From the NCBI GenBank assembly GCA_947625455.1, contig CANQOJ010000137.1, forward strand, positions 1 to 6,087: a stretch of DNA of 6,087 bases. Reading direction: 5' to 3'. A model generated the notes under the pieces. The model was not told the DNA's origin. It made no database searches and saw only the letters and a program-made list of their open reading frames with translations. Shown here piece by piece: positions 1 through 5,812 of this stretch. A program made the position numbers and the translations under genes. Source of the DNA: an uncultured Clostridia bacterium (GTDB lineage Bacteria > Bacillota > Clostridia > Oscillospirales > Ruminococcaceae). The first letter of the stretch is position 1; the number at the start of each line of letters is the position of its first letter.

Positions 1-635
1 ATGCCGACCACACGCCCGTGTTTCATCATCAATATCTTATCGGAAATCGATTCGATATCGCTTACGATATGAGTAGCAAGCAGGATAATTCTTCCTCTTG
101 ACATTGAGGAAATAAAGTTGCGGATACGTATTCTTTCTTTCGGATCAAGTCCCGCAGTGGGTTCGTCAAGAATTACTACTTTAGGATCGCCCAGAAGCGC
201 CTGCGCTAAAAGAACGCGCTGTTTCATGCCGCCCGAATAACCGCCTAATTTTTTATGGCGTACATCTGAGAGGTTGGTTATCTCCAACAGCTTTTCAATC
301 TCGGCTTTTGCCTGTTTTTTGGGGATAGCTTTCAGGTCAGCCATATATGAAAGAAACGTCTGCGCCGTCATATGTTCATAATAGCCCTGTTGCTGGGGCA
401 TATAACCTAAATTAAGGCGGAAATCCTTTCCGAGTTTCAGGATGTCCGTTCCGTCAAATAAAATCTGCCCCTCTGTTCTTGTAATGTTATCCGTAAGCAG
501 GTTCATCATTGTTGACTTTCCCGCGCCGTTTGCGCCTAAGATCCCGTAAATTCCCTCGGTGAAAGTGATGTTTATATTATCCAGCGCGGTGAAATTGCCG
601 TATTTTTTGGTAAGGTTTATCAGTTCAAGTTTCAT
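1..635 (-). CDS. ABC transporter ATP-binding protein, 3' part cut by the window edge
   Basis: This is the ATPase subunit of an ABC exporter-type transporter, hydrolysing ATP on the cytoplasmic face to drive a membrane partner. The first 211 residues are present. The nucleotide-binding motifs are complete: Walker A GANGAGKST (residues 34-42), Q-loop glutamines in YMPQQQG (81-83), signature YSGGMKQR (133-140), Walker B VVILDEPT (153-160), D-loop AGLD (161-164) and the switch histidine in ATHI (189). The order and short N-terminus fit the stand-alone ATPases paired with ABC-2-type permeases, including drug and lantibiotic-immunity exporters; the substrate cannot be read from this. The ATG at 635 lies 9 bases after the stop of the upstream lipoprotein gene, and its AGGGAG site (648-653) overlaps that gene's end, so the two are probably co-transcribed and translationally coupled. 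The C-terminus and presumably the permease gene lie outside the window. Confidence 0.95.
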   Translation of the reverse strand, partial: MKLELINLTKKYGNFTALDNINITFTEGIYGILGANGAGKSTMMNLLTDNITRTEGQILFDGTDILKLGKDFRLNLGYMPQQQGYYEHMTAQTFLSYMADLKAIPKKQAKAEIEKLLEITNLSDVRHKKLGGYSGGMKQRVLLAQALLGDPKVVILDEPTAGLDPKERIRIRNFISSMSRGRIILLATHIVSDIESISDKILMMKHGRVVG

Positions 636-644
636 TCTGCGTTT

Positions 645-1970
645 TCACTCCCTGTGCCAACTGTTTACCCGCGTTATCTCGCCTGAATTTATATTTACAC
701 AGCACAGCGTAAAATCGTAGGTCTTAACTCCGCCCACAGGCAGAAATCCGCCTTGCATAACGCCTGTGTCTCCTGTGTAGTGCGTTTCCTGCGTGACAAA
801 CCATATTTCATTATCATCAATAAACACAGGGGCGATATCATCTAAGTCCGGCAATTCTTCATAGAGCGAACCGAGCGATAATCTGCATTTAAAACTGCCG
901 TCAATACCGTAAACGAAAAACGTATCGCCGCCGATAAGATTGTTGAAATCATAGCCGTAACTGCCCGCAATTTCATACCCCGGTATACCCATTTCCTCGG
1001 GTTCGGAATTTAAAAGGCACATATATTCATCATTGAACAACGCCTTTCCGTAAGGCGTCTTTTCGTAGGTATCGGCGAGTTTTTCATATTCCTCGGTTCC
1101 CAATTTACAGCGCCAATAATCGTTACCCGAAAGGTAGAAATATATATAGCCGTCTTTTATGTACCATTTTGAAACTTCAACTCCCGCAGAAGTCCACTCT
1201 CCCACAACATCCGCGTCTGGAGTTCTCCATACTTCTTTTACGCTTTCATCAGCCGTGCTGTATGCGTAAAGTATGTCTTTATATGTTTCGTCCGATTGCT
1301 GAACATTTGTCATAACATAAATATTATCTCCGTCAGCCCAAAGCGTAAAATTGTGACCTACGGGTATTGAGTCGAAAATCTGTCTGTCGTCCTTTTCGAC
1401 TTCATTTTCCCACAGTGCCTCTGCGTTTTCATTGATATTCCCGCCGAGAGGCATTCTGTATAATATACCGCAGTACACAAAATAAACGTAACCTTTGTGA
1501 AGAATAGGGGTTGAATAGGTGGAATTTCCGCTTGGCTCAAACTCCAAGTCCTGCACAACTTTTCTGTCATTTCCGTCAAGGGCTACAGAATAAAGCCGCT
1601 CTCCCCTGTTTACAAATTCTCCGTTTTCCTCAACATAGCTAGCGTTTGAATAGAACAGCCTGTCCGCAGTTGAAAAGATAGTATATCCGCTTAAAAACGC
1701 GTTGCAGGTTTCGTCATTATGAGCACATTCTGGTTTTGTGCAGAGCAATGCCGTGTTTTTCGTTTTCTTATCTATAAAGTAGGCATAGCTTCCGAAAAGA
1801 ATGTAATATCCGTCCTGTGTTTCGCATATATCTGATATCCGACGCGATTCCGACTGATGCATTTCTTTCTGAAAAGGATCGTCAGTTTTGATAATGCTGC
1901 TGCAGCCGCTTGCTGAAAATACGGTAATTACAGCTAAAGCCGAGGCTATTATGCATTTGATTTTTTTCAT
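645..1970 (-). CDS. Lipoprotein with Cys/His motif, paralogue A (downstream copy)
   Basis: A 441-residue predicted lipoprotein of unknown function. The N-terminus is a signal peptide (MKKIK, then a hydrophobic stretch) ending in lipobox SASGC, so Cys23 would be lipidated and the protein anchored to the outer face of the membrane. A Cys/His cluster follows: Cys77, Cys82, His84, Cys89 in a C-x4-C-x-H-x4-C arrangement, ending CNA. The rest is rich in short aromatic strands such as HKGYVYFV (158-165), LWADGDNIYVM (210-220) and DGYIYFYLSG (273-282), which suggests a beta-propeller-like fold; that is inference. It is clearly paralogous to the upstream gene: residues 244-321 match residues 247-324 of the other protein at 56 of 78 positions. 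The start at 1970 has AAGGAG (1979-1984) eight bases ahead. Only 36 bases separate it from the upstream copy and no promoter is evident between them, so it is an operon member. It may sense or bind an envelope ligand or assist the ABC transporter. Confidence 0.9.
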   Translation of the reverse strand: MKKIKCIIASALAVITVFSASGCSSIIKTDDPFQKEMHQSESRRISDICETQDGYYILFGSYAYFIDKKTKNTALLCTKPECAHNDETCNAFLSGYTIFSTADRLFYSNASYVEENGEFVNRGERLYSVALDGNDRKVVQDLEFEPSGNSTYSTPILHKGYVYFVYCGILYRMPLGGNINENAEALWENEVEKDDRQIFDSIPVGHNFTLWADGDNIYVMTNVQQSDETYKDILYAYSTADESVKEVWRTPDADVVGEWTSAGVEVSKWYIKDGYIYFYLSGNDYWRCKLGTEEYEKLADTYEKTPYGKALFNDEYMCLLNSEPEEMGIPGYEIAGSYGYDFNNLIGGDTFFVYGIDGSFKCRLSLGSLYEELPDLDDIAPVFIDDNEIWFVTQETHYTGDTGVMQGGFLPVGGVKTYDFTLCCVNINSGEITRVNSWHRE

Positions 1971-2006
1971 ATTGTTTTCTCCTTATGTAATGTTGTATGT
2001 ATATTC

Positions 2007-3320
2007 TCACTTCAAAATCGAAGAAAAACTGTATACTATTTCAACCTTGCCCGTGTTAATATCCCCGCGGCAAAGGTTTGTGGATTTTCTGTTGCCCTGT
2101 TGAACGCTCATGTTGCCGCCGCCCGAAGTTGATGTTGTCATGCCCGTGGTGAGGAAATAAACGCTGTTGTCATCACAGAAAAGCATATCTATCTGCGCCA
2201 GTTCGTCGGGATCATCATAAAGACCGGTGAGTGACAACTCCCTTACAAAAGTTCCGTCGGTTTTGTAGACATAAATAGTATCTCCCATTGATCGGAACAT
2301 TCCTCCCGGATAAGGCTCGGTATAGCCGTAGAAAAACACGGGAATATCGTTTAACAGGCACATATATTCGTCATTGAATACCGCGCTTCCGTAAAGCGTT
2401 TTTTCGTGAGTTTCCGCCAGTTTCTCATTTTCGCCTGTGCTTAAATTGCTTCTCCACATATCTCCACCCGAAAGATAGAAATAAATATAACCGTCGTTTA
2501 TATACCATTGAGAAACAGAAACGCCTGTTGTTTCCCATTCGCCTACTTCATCGGCGCTCGGAGTTTTCCATACTCGTTTTACACTCATATCCGTAAGGTC
2601 GCATTGAAAGAGCATTTGTTTATTTACTTCGTCCTCGTCCTGCATTTTGGTCATAAAATACAGAAAATCCCCGTCCGCCCAAAGCGTATAGTGTATCCAG
2701 TTAGGATTGTAGACAAGCCCGCCGTCTACCAGCTGTGTTTCTCCGGGATTTTCGGGACTCCACACAACTTCTGCGGCGTCCTTGTCGGCGTTCGGCTTCA
2801 CGCGGTAAATAATATCGTCGCTGACATAATAAATATATCCTCTGTGATAAATTCCGTCGTCATAAGAGGACTGAGAGGAGGAAAACTCGTTGAATTTCAG
2901 TTCCTGCTCAGTTTTCAGTCCAGTAGCGTCTCCGTTTACCGATTTCACTTCTTTTATAGCCTCACCGTCGTCCGCATAGGTATCATTAACAAAATACAGC
3001 CTGTCGCCGCCCTTTAAGAGATATACGCAGGGTATTGCGGCATTGCAGGCATTGTCGTCCTTATGGTCGCAGTCGGGTTTTCCGCATACGATAGTCACCT
3101 TTCCCGTTTCCTTGTCAATATAACACAGACGATATAAAGTGAAGTAATACCCATTCTCCGTTTCCACATAACTTCCCCTGTCTGTCTGATGAAGATTTTT
3201 TTGGAAATCATCGTTTATCATTCCGGTCAAGTGCGAGATATCACTGCTGTTATTATCGCAGGCGGTGAGTGATAATGCCGTAGATACTGCTAAAAATGAA
3301 GAAATAATTTTGTTTTTCAT
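2007..3320 (-). CDS. Lipoprotein with Cys/His motif, paralogue B (first gene of the operon)
   Basis: A 437-residue predicted lipoprotein of unknown function. The frame is open 18 codons further up to an ATG at 3374, but I chose the ATG at 3320. It has GGGAGG (3329-3334) eight bases ahead, it begins a normal signal peptide (MKNKIISSFL) ending in lipobox LTAC with Cys21, and the longer start would sit only about 5 bases from the -10 box. The Cys/His cluster is Cys79, Cys84, His86, Cys92 (C-x4-C-x-H-x5-C, then NA), one residue longer than in the paralogue. Aromatic strand repeats such as HRGYIYYV (159-166), LWADGDFLYFM (213-223) and DGYIYFYLSG (276-285) recur at matching places. The C-terminal part carries a Ser/Gly/Thr-rich stretch (around 395-404). 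It heads the lipoprotein-lipoprotein-ATPase operon and has its own promoter with a response-regulator-like operator. A role in envelope sensing or in the transporter is inferred from context only. Confidence 0.92.
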   Translation of the reverse strand: MKNKIISSFLAVSTALSLTACDNNSSDISHLTGMINDDFQKNLHQTDRGSYVETENGYYFTLYRLCYIDKETGKVTIVCGKPDCDHKDDNACNAAIPCVYLLKGGDRLYFVNDTYADDGEAIKEVKSVNGDATGLKTEQELKFNEFSSSQSSYDDGIYHRGYIYYVSDDIIYRVKPNADKDAAEVVWSPENPGETQLVDGGLVYNPNWIHYTLWADGDFLYFMTKMQDEDEVNKQMLFQCDLTDMSVKRVWKTPSADEVGEWETTGVSVSQWYINDGYIYFYLSGGDMWRSNLSTGENEKLAETHEKTLYGSAVFNDEYMCLLNDIPVFFYGYTEPYPGGMFRSMGDTIYVYKTDGTFVRELSLTGLYDDPDELAQIDMLFCDDNSVYFLTTGMTTSTSGGGNMSVQQGNRKSTNLCRGDINTGKVEIVYSFSSILK

Positions 3321-3328
3321 GAAAAAAT

Positions 3329-3334
3329 CCTCCC
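3329..3334 (-). promoter_or_regulatory. Ribosome binding site that fixes the start of lipoprotein B
   Basis: GGGAGG on the minus strand, eight bases before the ATG at 3320. It supports that start over the in-frame ATG at 3374, which has no comparable site. Confidence 0.85.
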
Positions 3335-3341
3335 GATAATG

Positions 3342-3377
3342 AAAAAATCGCGCAGACAGGTTTTTAGTCTGCACGAT
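3342..3377 (-). terminator. Intrinsic terminator after the two-component operon
   Basis: On the minus strand, arms at 3377-3367 and 3357-3347 form an 11-bp stem (ATCGTGCAGAC with GTCTGCGCGAT, one G-U wobble) around a 9-base loop. It is followed at once by a run of T (3346-3342). This is the standard rho-independent shape. It lies between the kinase stop (3430) and the lipoprotein start (3320), so it should end transcripts from the regulator-kinase operon. Its 5' arm overlaps the probable start site of the lipoprotein promoter (see findings). Confidence 0.75.
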
Positions 3378-3378
3378 T

Positions 3379-3407
3379 ATTGTAAATTACAATTCTAACG
3401 ATTTCCT
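3379..3407 (-). promoter_or_regulatory. Promoter of the lipoprotein-ABC operon
   Basis: The -10 hexamer TACAAT (3384-3379) matches the sigma-A consensus at five of six positions. Seventeen bases upstream the -35 position reads AGGAAA (3407-3402), a poor match that falls inside the direct-repeat operator. A weak -35 replaced by an activator site is typical of promoters activated by OmpR-family regulators. Transcription would start near 3372, giving a leader of about 50 bases. Confidence 0.7.
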
Positions 3408-3414
3408 AACGATT
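3391..3414 (-). promoter_or_regulatory. Putative response regulator operator, lipoprotein operon
   Basis: On the minus strand the direct repeat TCGTTA-GGAAA-TCGTTA has half-sites at 3412-3407 and 3401-3396, an 11-bp period (one helical turn). OmpR/PhoB-type regulators commonly bind such tandem half-sites as head-to-tail dimers next to the -35 region. The same 24-bp block, with 21 identical positions, recurs upstream of the response regulator gene, at the same 11-base distance from the -10 box. Binding by the neighbouring regulator is inferred. Confidence 0.75.
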
Positions 3415-3429
3415 TAGATAAAATTTTTA

Positions 3430-4638
3430 TCACAATTCAAAATTTGCCGTAACGGATGCTCCGCCCGCGTCTGCATTTTCTAATTTAAGGCTGCCCCCGT
3501 GCTTTTCACAAAGCGTGTGACAAATATACAGTCCAAGACCGAAATGATAGTTATTTTCACTCTGTTGCCCGCTGTAATACGGCTTTGCGGCGGTCGCAAG
3601 GTCTTTTTCCGAAAATCCCCGTCCGTCGTCCGTAACGCATATATTCAATGATTGTCCGTCGCTGTAAAGGCGAACGGAAATTTTTGATTTGGCAAATCTA
3701 AGCGCATTGCTTAGTATATTTTCAAAAACCTGCGTTACTGCGGAAAGGTCAATGTTAAGTGTATCGGTTTCTATATCGAAATCTGTTTCGCAGGAAAGAT
3801 TTTGTTTCTCGCACAGAAGAATAGTTGTTTCTTTAAGTCCGTTGACAAAATCCTCGGTCGGAATAGCCTCCCTTTGTATTTTCAAATCCGACAGCTTTTG
3901 CGCGGTGTTCATGCTGTCTACAAATTGGCTTAGCCGCTCCACATGATTAGACATAGTATGAACAGTTTCTATAACCCTTTCTTTTGGAAGCTGGTCGGTT
4001 GGAAGATACTCGGAGAGAGTGTCAGTATAGCCTTTTAAAACAGCGATAGGAGTACGCAAGTCATGGGTATATGCGTCGTTTAGTTGTTTTCTCTCCGCGA
4101 TAAGTTTTTGCATACGCAAATTGTATTCATCAAGCGAAGAACGCATTTTTTCAAATGCCCCGCAAAGTTTCGCCATTTCATCACGGCCTGAATAATCCAG
4201 TGAAAAGTCAAACTCGTTTTTCGCTATTTTTTTGGAAGCGTTGATAAGCAGGGAAAGCGGTTTTTTCAGCTTTGAAAAATAAAACAACAGCGCCGCCGCC
4301 AGCAGACTGATGAAGTAAATAAAAACTGAAGCATAGTGTAAAATGAACTGATAGGTATTGTACAAGCGGAAATCGTTATCAGAATAACGGTTGGGACTCA
4401 TCACCTCCTGAATATTATCATCAGTTACGATATAAACGCGGTGGTTATCATCATCGGAATACTCAATGTCAAACTCCGAACTTACGGTATATTTAAGCTG
4501 AAGTTGGATATTGGCGCGATTTACAGTGCCTATCACTTTATTGGATACCGTTGAAGCTATCACCAGCGCCGCTGCCGCAAACAGAAAAATCGCAAGCCAA
4601 AGCGGGATACTGCGATACCATGCCTTTATTTTACCCAT
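3430..4638 (-). CDS. Membrane sensor histidine kinase of the two-component system
   Basis: A 402-residue sensor kinase that would autophosphorylate on histidine and pass phosphate to the overlapping response regulator. Order of parts: a first membrane helix (about 13-32), an extracytoplasmic region of about 65 residues (33-97) rich in Asp and Asn, a second membrane helix (about 98-121), a HAMP-like linker (about 122-175), the dimerisation helix with THDLRTP and phosphoacceptor His192, then the ATPase domain with N-box ENILSNALRFAK (306-317), G1 box DDGRGF (337-342) and G2 box GLGLYI (367-372). All catalytic boxes are intact. The frame runs open 41 codons further up to an ATG at 4761, but that lies deep in the regulator gene and encodes a Lys/Arg-rich non-membrane leader. 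The ATG at 4638 directly precedes the membrane helix and has GGGGAG ten bases ahead. The gene overlaps the regulator by 13 bases, so the pair is probably translationally coupled. The signal is unknown; the small external domain fits sensing of a peptide or membrane disturbance. Confidence 0.95.
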   Translation of the reverse strand: MGKIKAWYRSIPLWLAIFLFAAAALVIASTVSNKVIGTVNRANIQLQLKYTVSSEFDIEYSDDDNHRVYIVTDDNIQEVMSPNRYSDNDFRLYNTYQFILHYASVFIYFISLLAAALLFYFSKLKKPLSLLINASKKIAKNEFDFSLDYSGRDEMAKLCGAFEKMRSSLDEYNLRMQKLIAERKQLNDAYTHDLRTPIAVLKGYTDTLSEYLPTDQLPKERVIETVHTMSNHVERLSQFVDSMNTAQKLSDLKIQREAIPTEDFVNGLKETTILLCEKQNLSCETDFDIETDTLNIDLSAVTQVFENILSNALRFAKSKISVRLYSDGQSLNICVTDDGRGFSEKDLATAAKPYYSGQQSENNYHFGLGLYICHTLCEKHGGSLKLENADAGGASVTANFEL

Positions 4639-5303
4639 TTGTATCCCACTCCCCAAACTGTCTGAATATAGGGTTTGCAGCCTGCCGCAGCTAACTTCGC
4701 GCGCAGTCTGCTTATATGTTCCATTGCCGTATTCGAATCGGCGTCGCTGTCCATTTTCCATATATGATCGAAGATCCGGTCTTTGCTGAACAGTTGTCCG
4801 GGGTGGGTTGACAAAAGCTCAATTATTTCATACTCTTTCGGCGTTAAAGGTATGACTTCACCGCTGTTGCTGACCTGATGCGTGGTATAATCTATCATAA
4901 AGTAATTGTCAAGCAAAAGGCGGTGAGGAGCTTGTCCGCTGCGGTCTTCGCGCCGAAGATGAGCGGCTACCCGCGCACCTAATTCACTGACGGAAAACGG
5001 CTTGACAATGTAATCATCACCGCCTGCCGAGAAGCCGTCAAGCTTGTCCTGATCCTCAATACGGGCAGTCAGGAAAAGAATGGGGCAGGTAACGTATTCC
5101 CGTATTCTGCGGCATACCTCTAAGCCGTCTACATCGGGCATATTTATATCCAACAGGATAAGGTCGGGCTGCTTTGCGGCTTTCTCAATACCCGAAATTC
5201 CGTTTTCAGCCAGCATAACATTGTAATCTTTCAGTTCGAAATACTGTTTGAGCATTGCGCTCAAATCTTTTTCATCGTCTATTATCAAAAGCGTTTTTCT
5301 CAT
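4626..5303 (-). CDS. OmpR/PhoB-family response regulator
   Basis: A 225-residue DNA-binding response regulator, the usual length for the family. The receiver domain (1-117) has the acidic pair Asp9-Asp10, phosphoacceptor Asp52 in LILLDINMPDVDG, the switch threonine Thr79 in FLTA and Lys101 in VKPF. The C-terminal winged helix (about 128-225) carries LTPKEYEIIELL and ends with the typical VWGVGYKW. The start at 5303 has GAGGGGG (5317-5311) seven bases ahead. It is first in an operon with the overlapping sensor kinase. The operator-like direct repeat upstream of it is shared with the lipoprotein operon, which suggests autoregulation and activation of that operon when phosphorylated. The general style resembles regulators of envelope-stress and antimicrobial-peptide responses, but no specific name can be assigned. 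Confidence 0.97.
   Translation of the reverse strand: MRKTLLIIDDEKDLSAMLKQYFELKDYNVMLAENGISGIEKAAKQPDLILLDINMPDVDGLEVCRRIREYVTCPILFLTARIEDQDKLDGFSAGGDDYIVKPFSVSELGARVAAHLRREDRSGQAPHRLLLDNYFMIDYTTHQVSNSGEVIPLTPKEYEIIELLSTHPGQLFSKDRIFDHIWKMDSDADSNTAMEHISRLRAKLAAAGCKPYIQTVWGVGYKWVK
4649..4654 (-). promoter_or_regulatory. Ribosome binding site for the kinase, inside the regulator gene
   Basis: GGGGAG on the minus strand, ten bases before the ATG at 4638. It lies within the last codons of the response regulator and supports the shorter kinase start. Confidence 0.65.
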
Positions 5304-5322
5304 TTATAATCCCCCTCAAATA

Positions 5323-5351
5323 AGTATATACTTTAATTTTAACGAAATCCT
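5323..5351 (-). promoter_or_regulatory. Proximal promoter of the two-component operon
   Basis: The -10 hexamer TATACT (5328-5323) matches the consensus at five of six positions. The -35 position 17 bases upstream reads AGGATT (5351-5346), a poor match lying inside the operator, as at the lipoprotein promoter. The predicted start near 5316 would leave a leader of only about 13 bases beginning at the ribosome site. Confidence 0.65.
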
Positions 5352-5358
5352 AACGATT
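5335..5358 (-). promoter_or_regulatory. Putative response regulator operator, autoregulatory copy
   Basis: On the minus strand TCGTTA-GGATT-TCGTTA has half-sites at 5356-5351 and 5345-5340, period 11 bp. It matches the block at 3391-3414 in 21 of 24 bases and sits 11 bases from the -10 box. It is probably bound by the gene product encoded just downstream. A lone half-site in the opposite orientation lies at 5388-5393. Confidence 0.75.
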
Positions 5359-5434
5359 TTAATTTATTTTCAAGGCTGTCGTATTTGTCGTTAATAGCTG
5401 CGAACACATTTCTGAAACGTAACTTCACGGAATA

Positions 5435-5463
5435 ATTATAGCACTTTATATTGAATAAAGCAA
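5435..5463 (-). promoter_or_regulatory. Possible distal promoter of the two-component operon
   Basis: Minus-strand TTGCTT (5463-5458), a 17-base spacer, then a perfect TATAAT (5440-5435). The -35 matches the consensus at three of six positions. It reads toward the response regulator with a leader of about 125 bases and has no operator repeat, so it could supply basal expression. Confidence 0.45.
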
Positions 5464-5549
5464 TAACAAAAGAGAACGGGCACTTTTAGAGGAAAGAGGT
5501 AAGTGTTTGAACTAACACGTTGTTTGCTGAAATTAACGTATAAAAGAAA

Positions 5550-5581
5550 TAAGAGGCAAGAATCAAAATTCTTACCTCTTA
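5550..5581. repeat. Hairpin, 7+6 bp with one mismatch and CAAA loop
   Basis: TAAGAGG and AAGAAT pair with ATTCTT and CCTCTTA, with one C/A mismatch (5557 and 5574) and a 4-base loop at 5564-5567. No T run follows on either strand, so it does not look like a standard terminator. Confidence 0.6.
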
Positions 5582-5600
5582 CTTCTTATCTCTTACCTCT
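5573..5600. repeat. 7-bp tandem repeat tract 1 (four units)
   Basis: Four consecutive heptads on the plus strand: TACCTCT, TACTTCT, TATCTCT, TACCTCT (consensus TAYYTCT). Three bases after the tract the first copy of the dispersed 27-28 bp repeat begins. Confidence 0.75.
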
Positions 5601-5602
5601 AA

Positions 5603-5630
5603 ATGTCTAACCTTTACAAAAAAAGATTTT
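5603..5630. repeat. Dispersed direct repeat, copy 1
   Basis: ATGTCTAACCTTTAC followed by seven A, then GATTTT. Copy 2 at 5786-5812 is identical apart from having six A. The extra A shifts the reading frame that opens with the repeat's ATG, which here stops after 10 codons (TAA at 5633-5635). The AACCTTTA within it (5609-5616) is also complementary to TAAAGGTT at 5661-5668. Confidence 0.8.
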
Positions 5631-5696
5631 TATAAAGTGATACGACTTTTCAGAAAGAATTAAAGGTTTTTTGGTTTGAAAACAATCTAAATCCTA

Positions 5697-5712
5697 TCCG
5701 CCGTAAGGCGGA
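5697..5712. repeat. Small hairpin with GTAA tetraloop
   Basis: TCCGCC pairs with GGCGGA around a GTAA loop, a perfect 6-bp GC-rich stem. If transcribed on the plus strand the loop is of the stable GNRA class. It is far richer in G and C than its surroundings. Confidence 0.65.
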
Positions 5713-5719
5713 CACCATA

Positions 5720-5751
5720 ACTGTTTACTGTTCAATGTCCACTGTATACTG
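5720..5751. repeat. 7-bp tandem repeat tract 2 (four and a half units)
   Basis: Consecutive heptads on the plus strand: ACTGTTT, ACTGTTC, AATGTCC, ACTGTAT, then ACTG (consensus ACTGTNN). The period equals that of tract 1 but the unit differs. It abuts the large hairpin at 5750-5786. Confidence 0.75.
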
Positions 5752-5786
5752 CAAACCCCCTTGTGCAAAGCACAGGGGGGTTTGCA
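5750..5786. repeat. Very strong 17-bp hairpin with AAA loop
   Basis: Arms at 5750-5766 and 5770-5786 pair throughout around the loop AAA (5767-5769), with one G-T wobble (5761 and 5775). The stem includes a run of five C opposite G. No T run follows on either strand, so it is not a canonical intrinsic terminator; a REP-like or small mobile-repeat stem, an RNA-stabilising stem or a transcription barrier are possible. Confidence 0.8.
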
Positions 5787-5812
5787 TGTCTAACCTTTAC
5801 AAAAAAGATTTT
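5786..5812. repeat. Dispersed direct repeat, copy 2
   Basis: ATGTCTAACCTTTAC, six A, GATTTT. It begins at the last base of the large hairpin. A third, partial copy (ACAAAAAAGATTTT) lies at 5893-5906. Confidence 0.8.

Larger units (their letters stand above)
5486..5602. repeat. Long imperfect inverted repeat built from AGAGGTA-type units
   Basis: The left arm holds TTAGAGG (5486-5492) and AAGAGGTAAG (5494-5503). The right arm holds their complements CTTACCTCTT (5571-5580) and CCTCTAA (5596-5602). The arms are unequal because the right arm has about 15 additional bases of the same heptad tract. This could be a folded RNA element or the ends of a small mobile repeat. Confidence 0.5.

Noticed and set aside
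2508..3017. 169-codon plus-strand open frame
   Set aside because: It is antisense to the well-supported lipoprotein B gene, has no recognisable domain and arises from that gene's codon pattern. The same applies to the frames at 1888-2103, 3689-3946 and 4511-4789, and to the minus-strand frame at 1358-1579.
3321..3374. Longer N-terminus of lipoprotein B from the ATG at 3374
   Set aside because: It would place 18 non-signal residues before a normal lipoprotein signal peptide, lacks a ribosome site, overlaps the terminator stem and lies about 5 bases from the -10 box.
3417..3431. AT-only inverted repeat GATAAAATTTTTATC at the kinase stop as a terminator
   Set aside because: The stem is short, nearly all A/T and lacks a T run after it; the GC-containing stem at 3347-3377 is the convincing terminator.
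4639..4761. Longer N-terminus of the kinase from the ATG at 4761
   Set aside because: The 41 additional codons lie entirely within the response regulator gene and read as an out-of-frame shadow; the ATG at 4638 has a ribosome site and directly precedes the first membrane helix.
5304..5434. Riboswitch or T-box in the leader of the regulator gene
   Set aside because: No conserved riboswitch core or T-box motif is visible, and there is no terminator/antiterminator pair before the start codon.
5750..5786. Large hairpin as an intrinsic terminator
   Set aside because: Neither strand has a T run directly after the stem; the nearest A/T tract is about 15 bases away.
5722..5787. Short minus-strand frame starting with the ATG at 5787 and running through the large hairpin
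   Set aside because: About 20 codons made of the hairpin and heptad repeats, with no good ribosome site; a repeat by-product.
5573..5812. CRISPR array
   Set aside because: The tandem units are only 7 bp without spacers, the 27-28 bp repeat has two full copies about 155 bases apart, and there are no cas genes.
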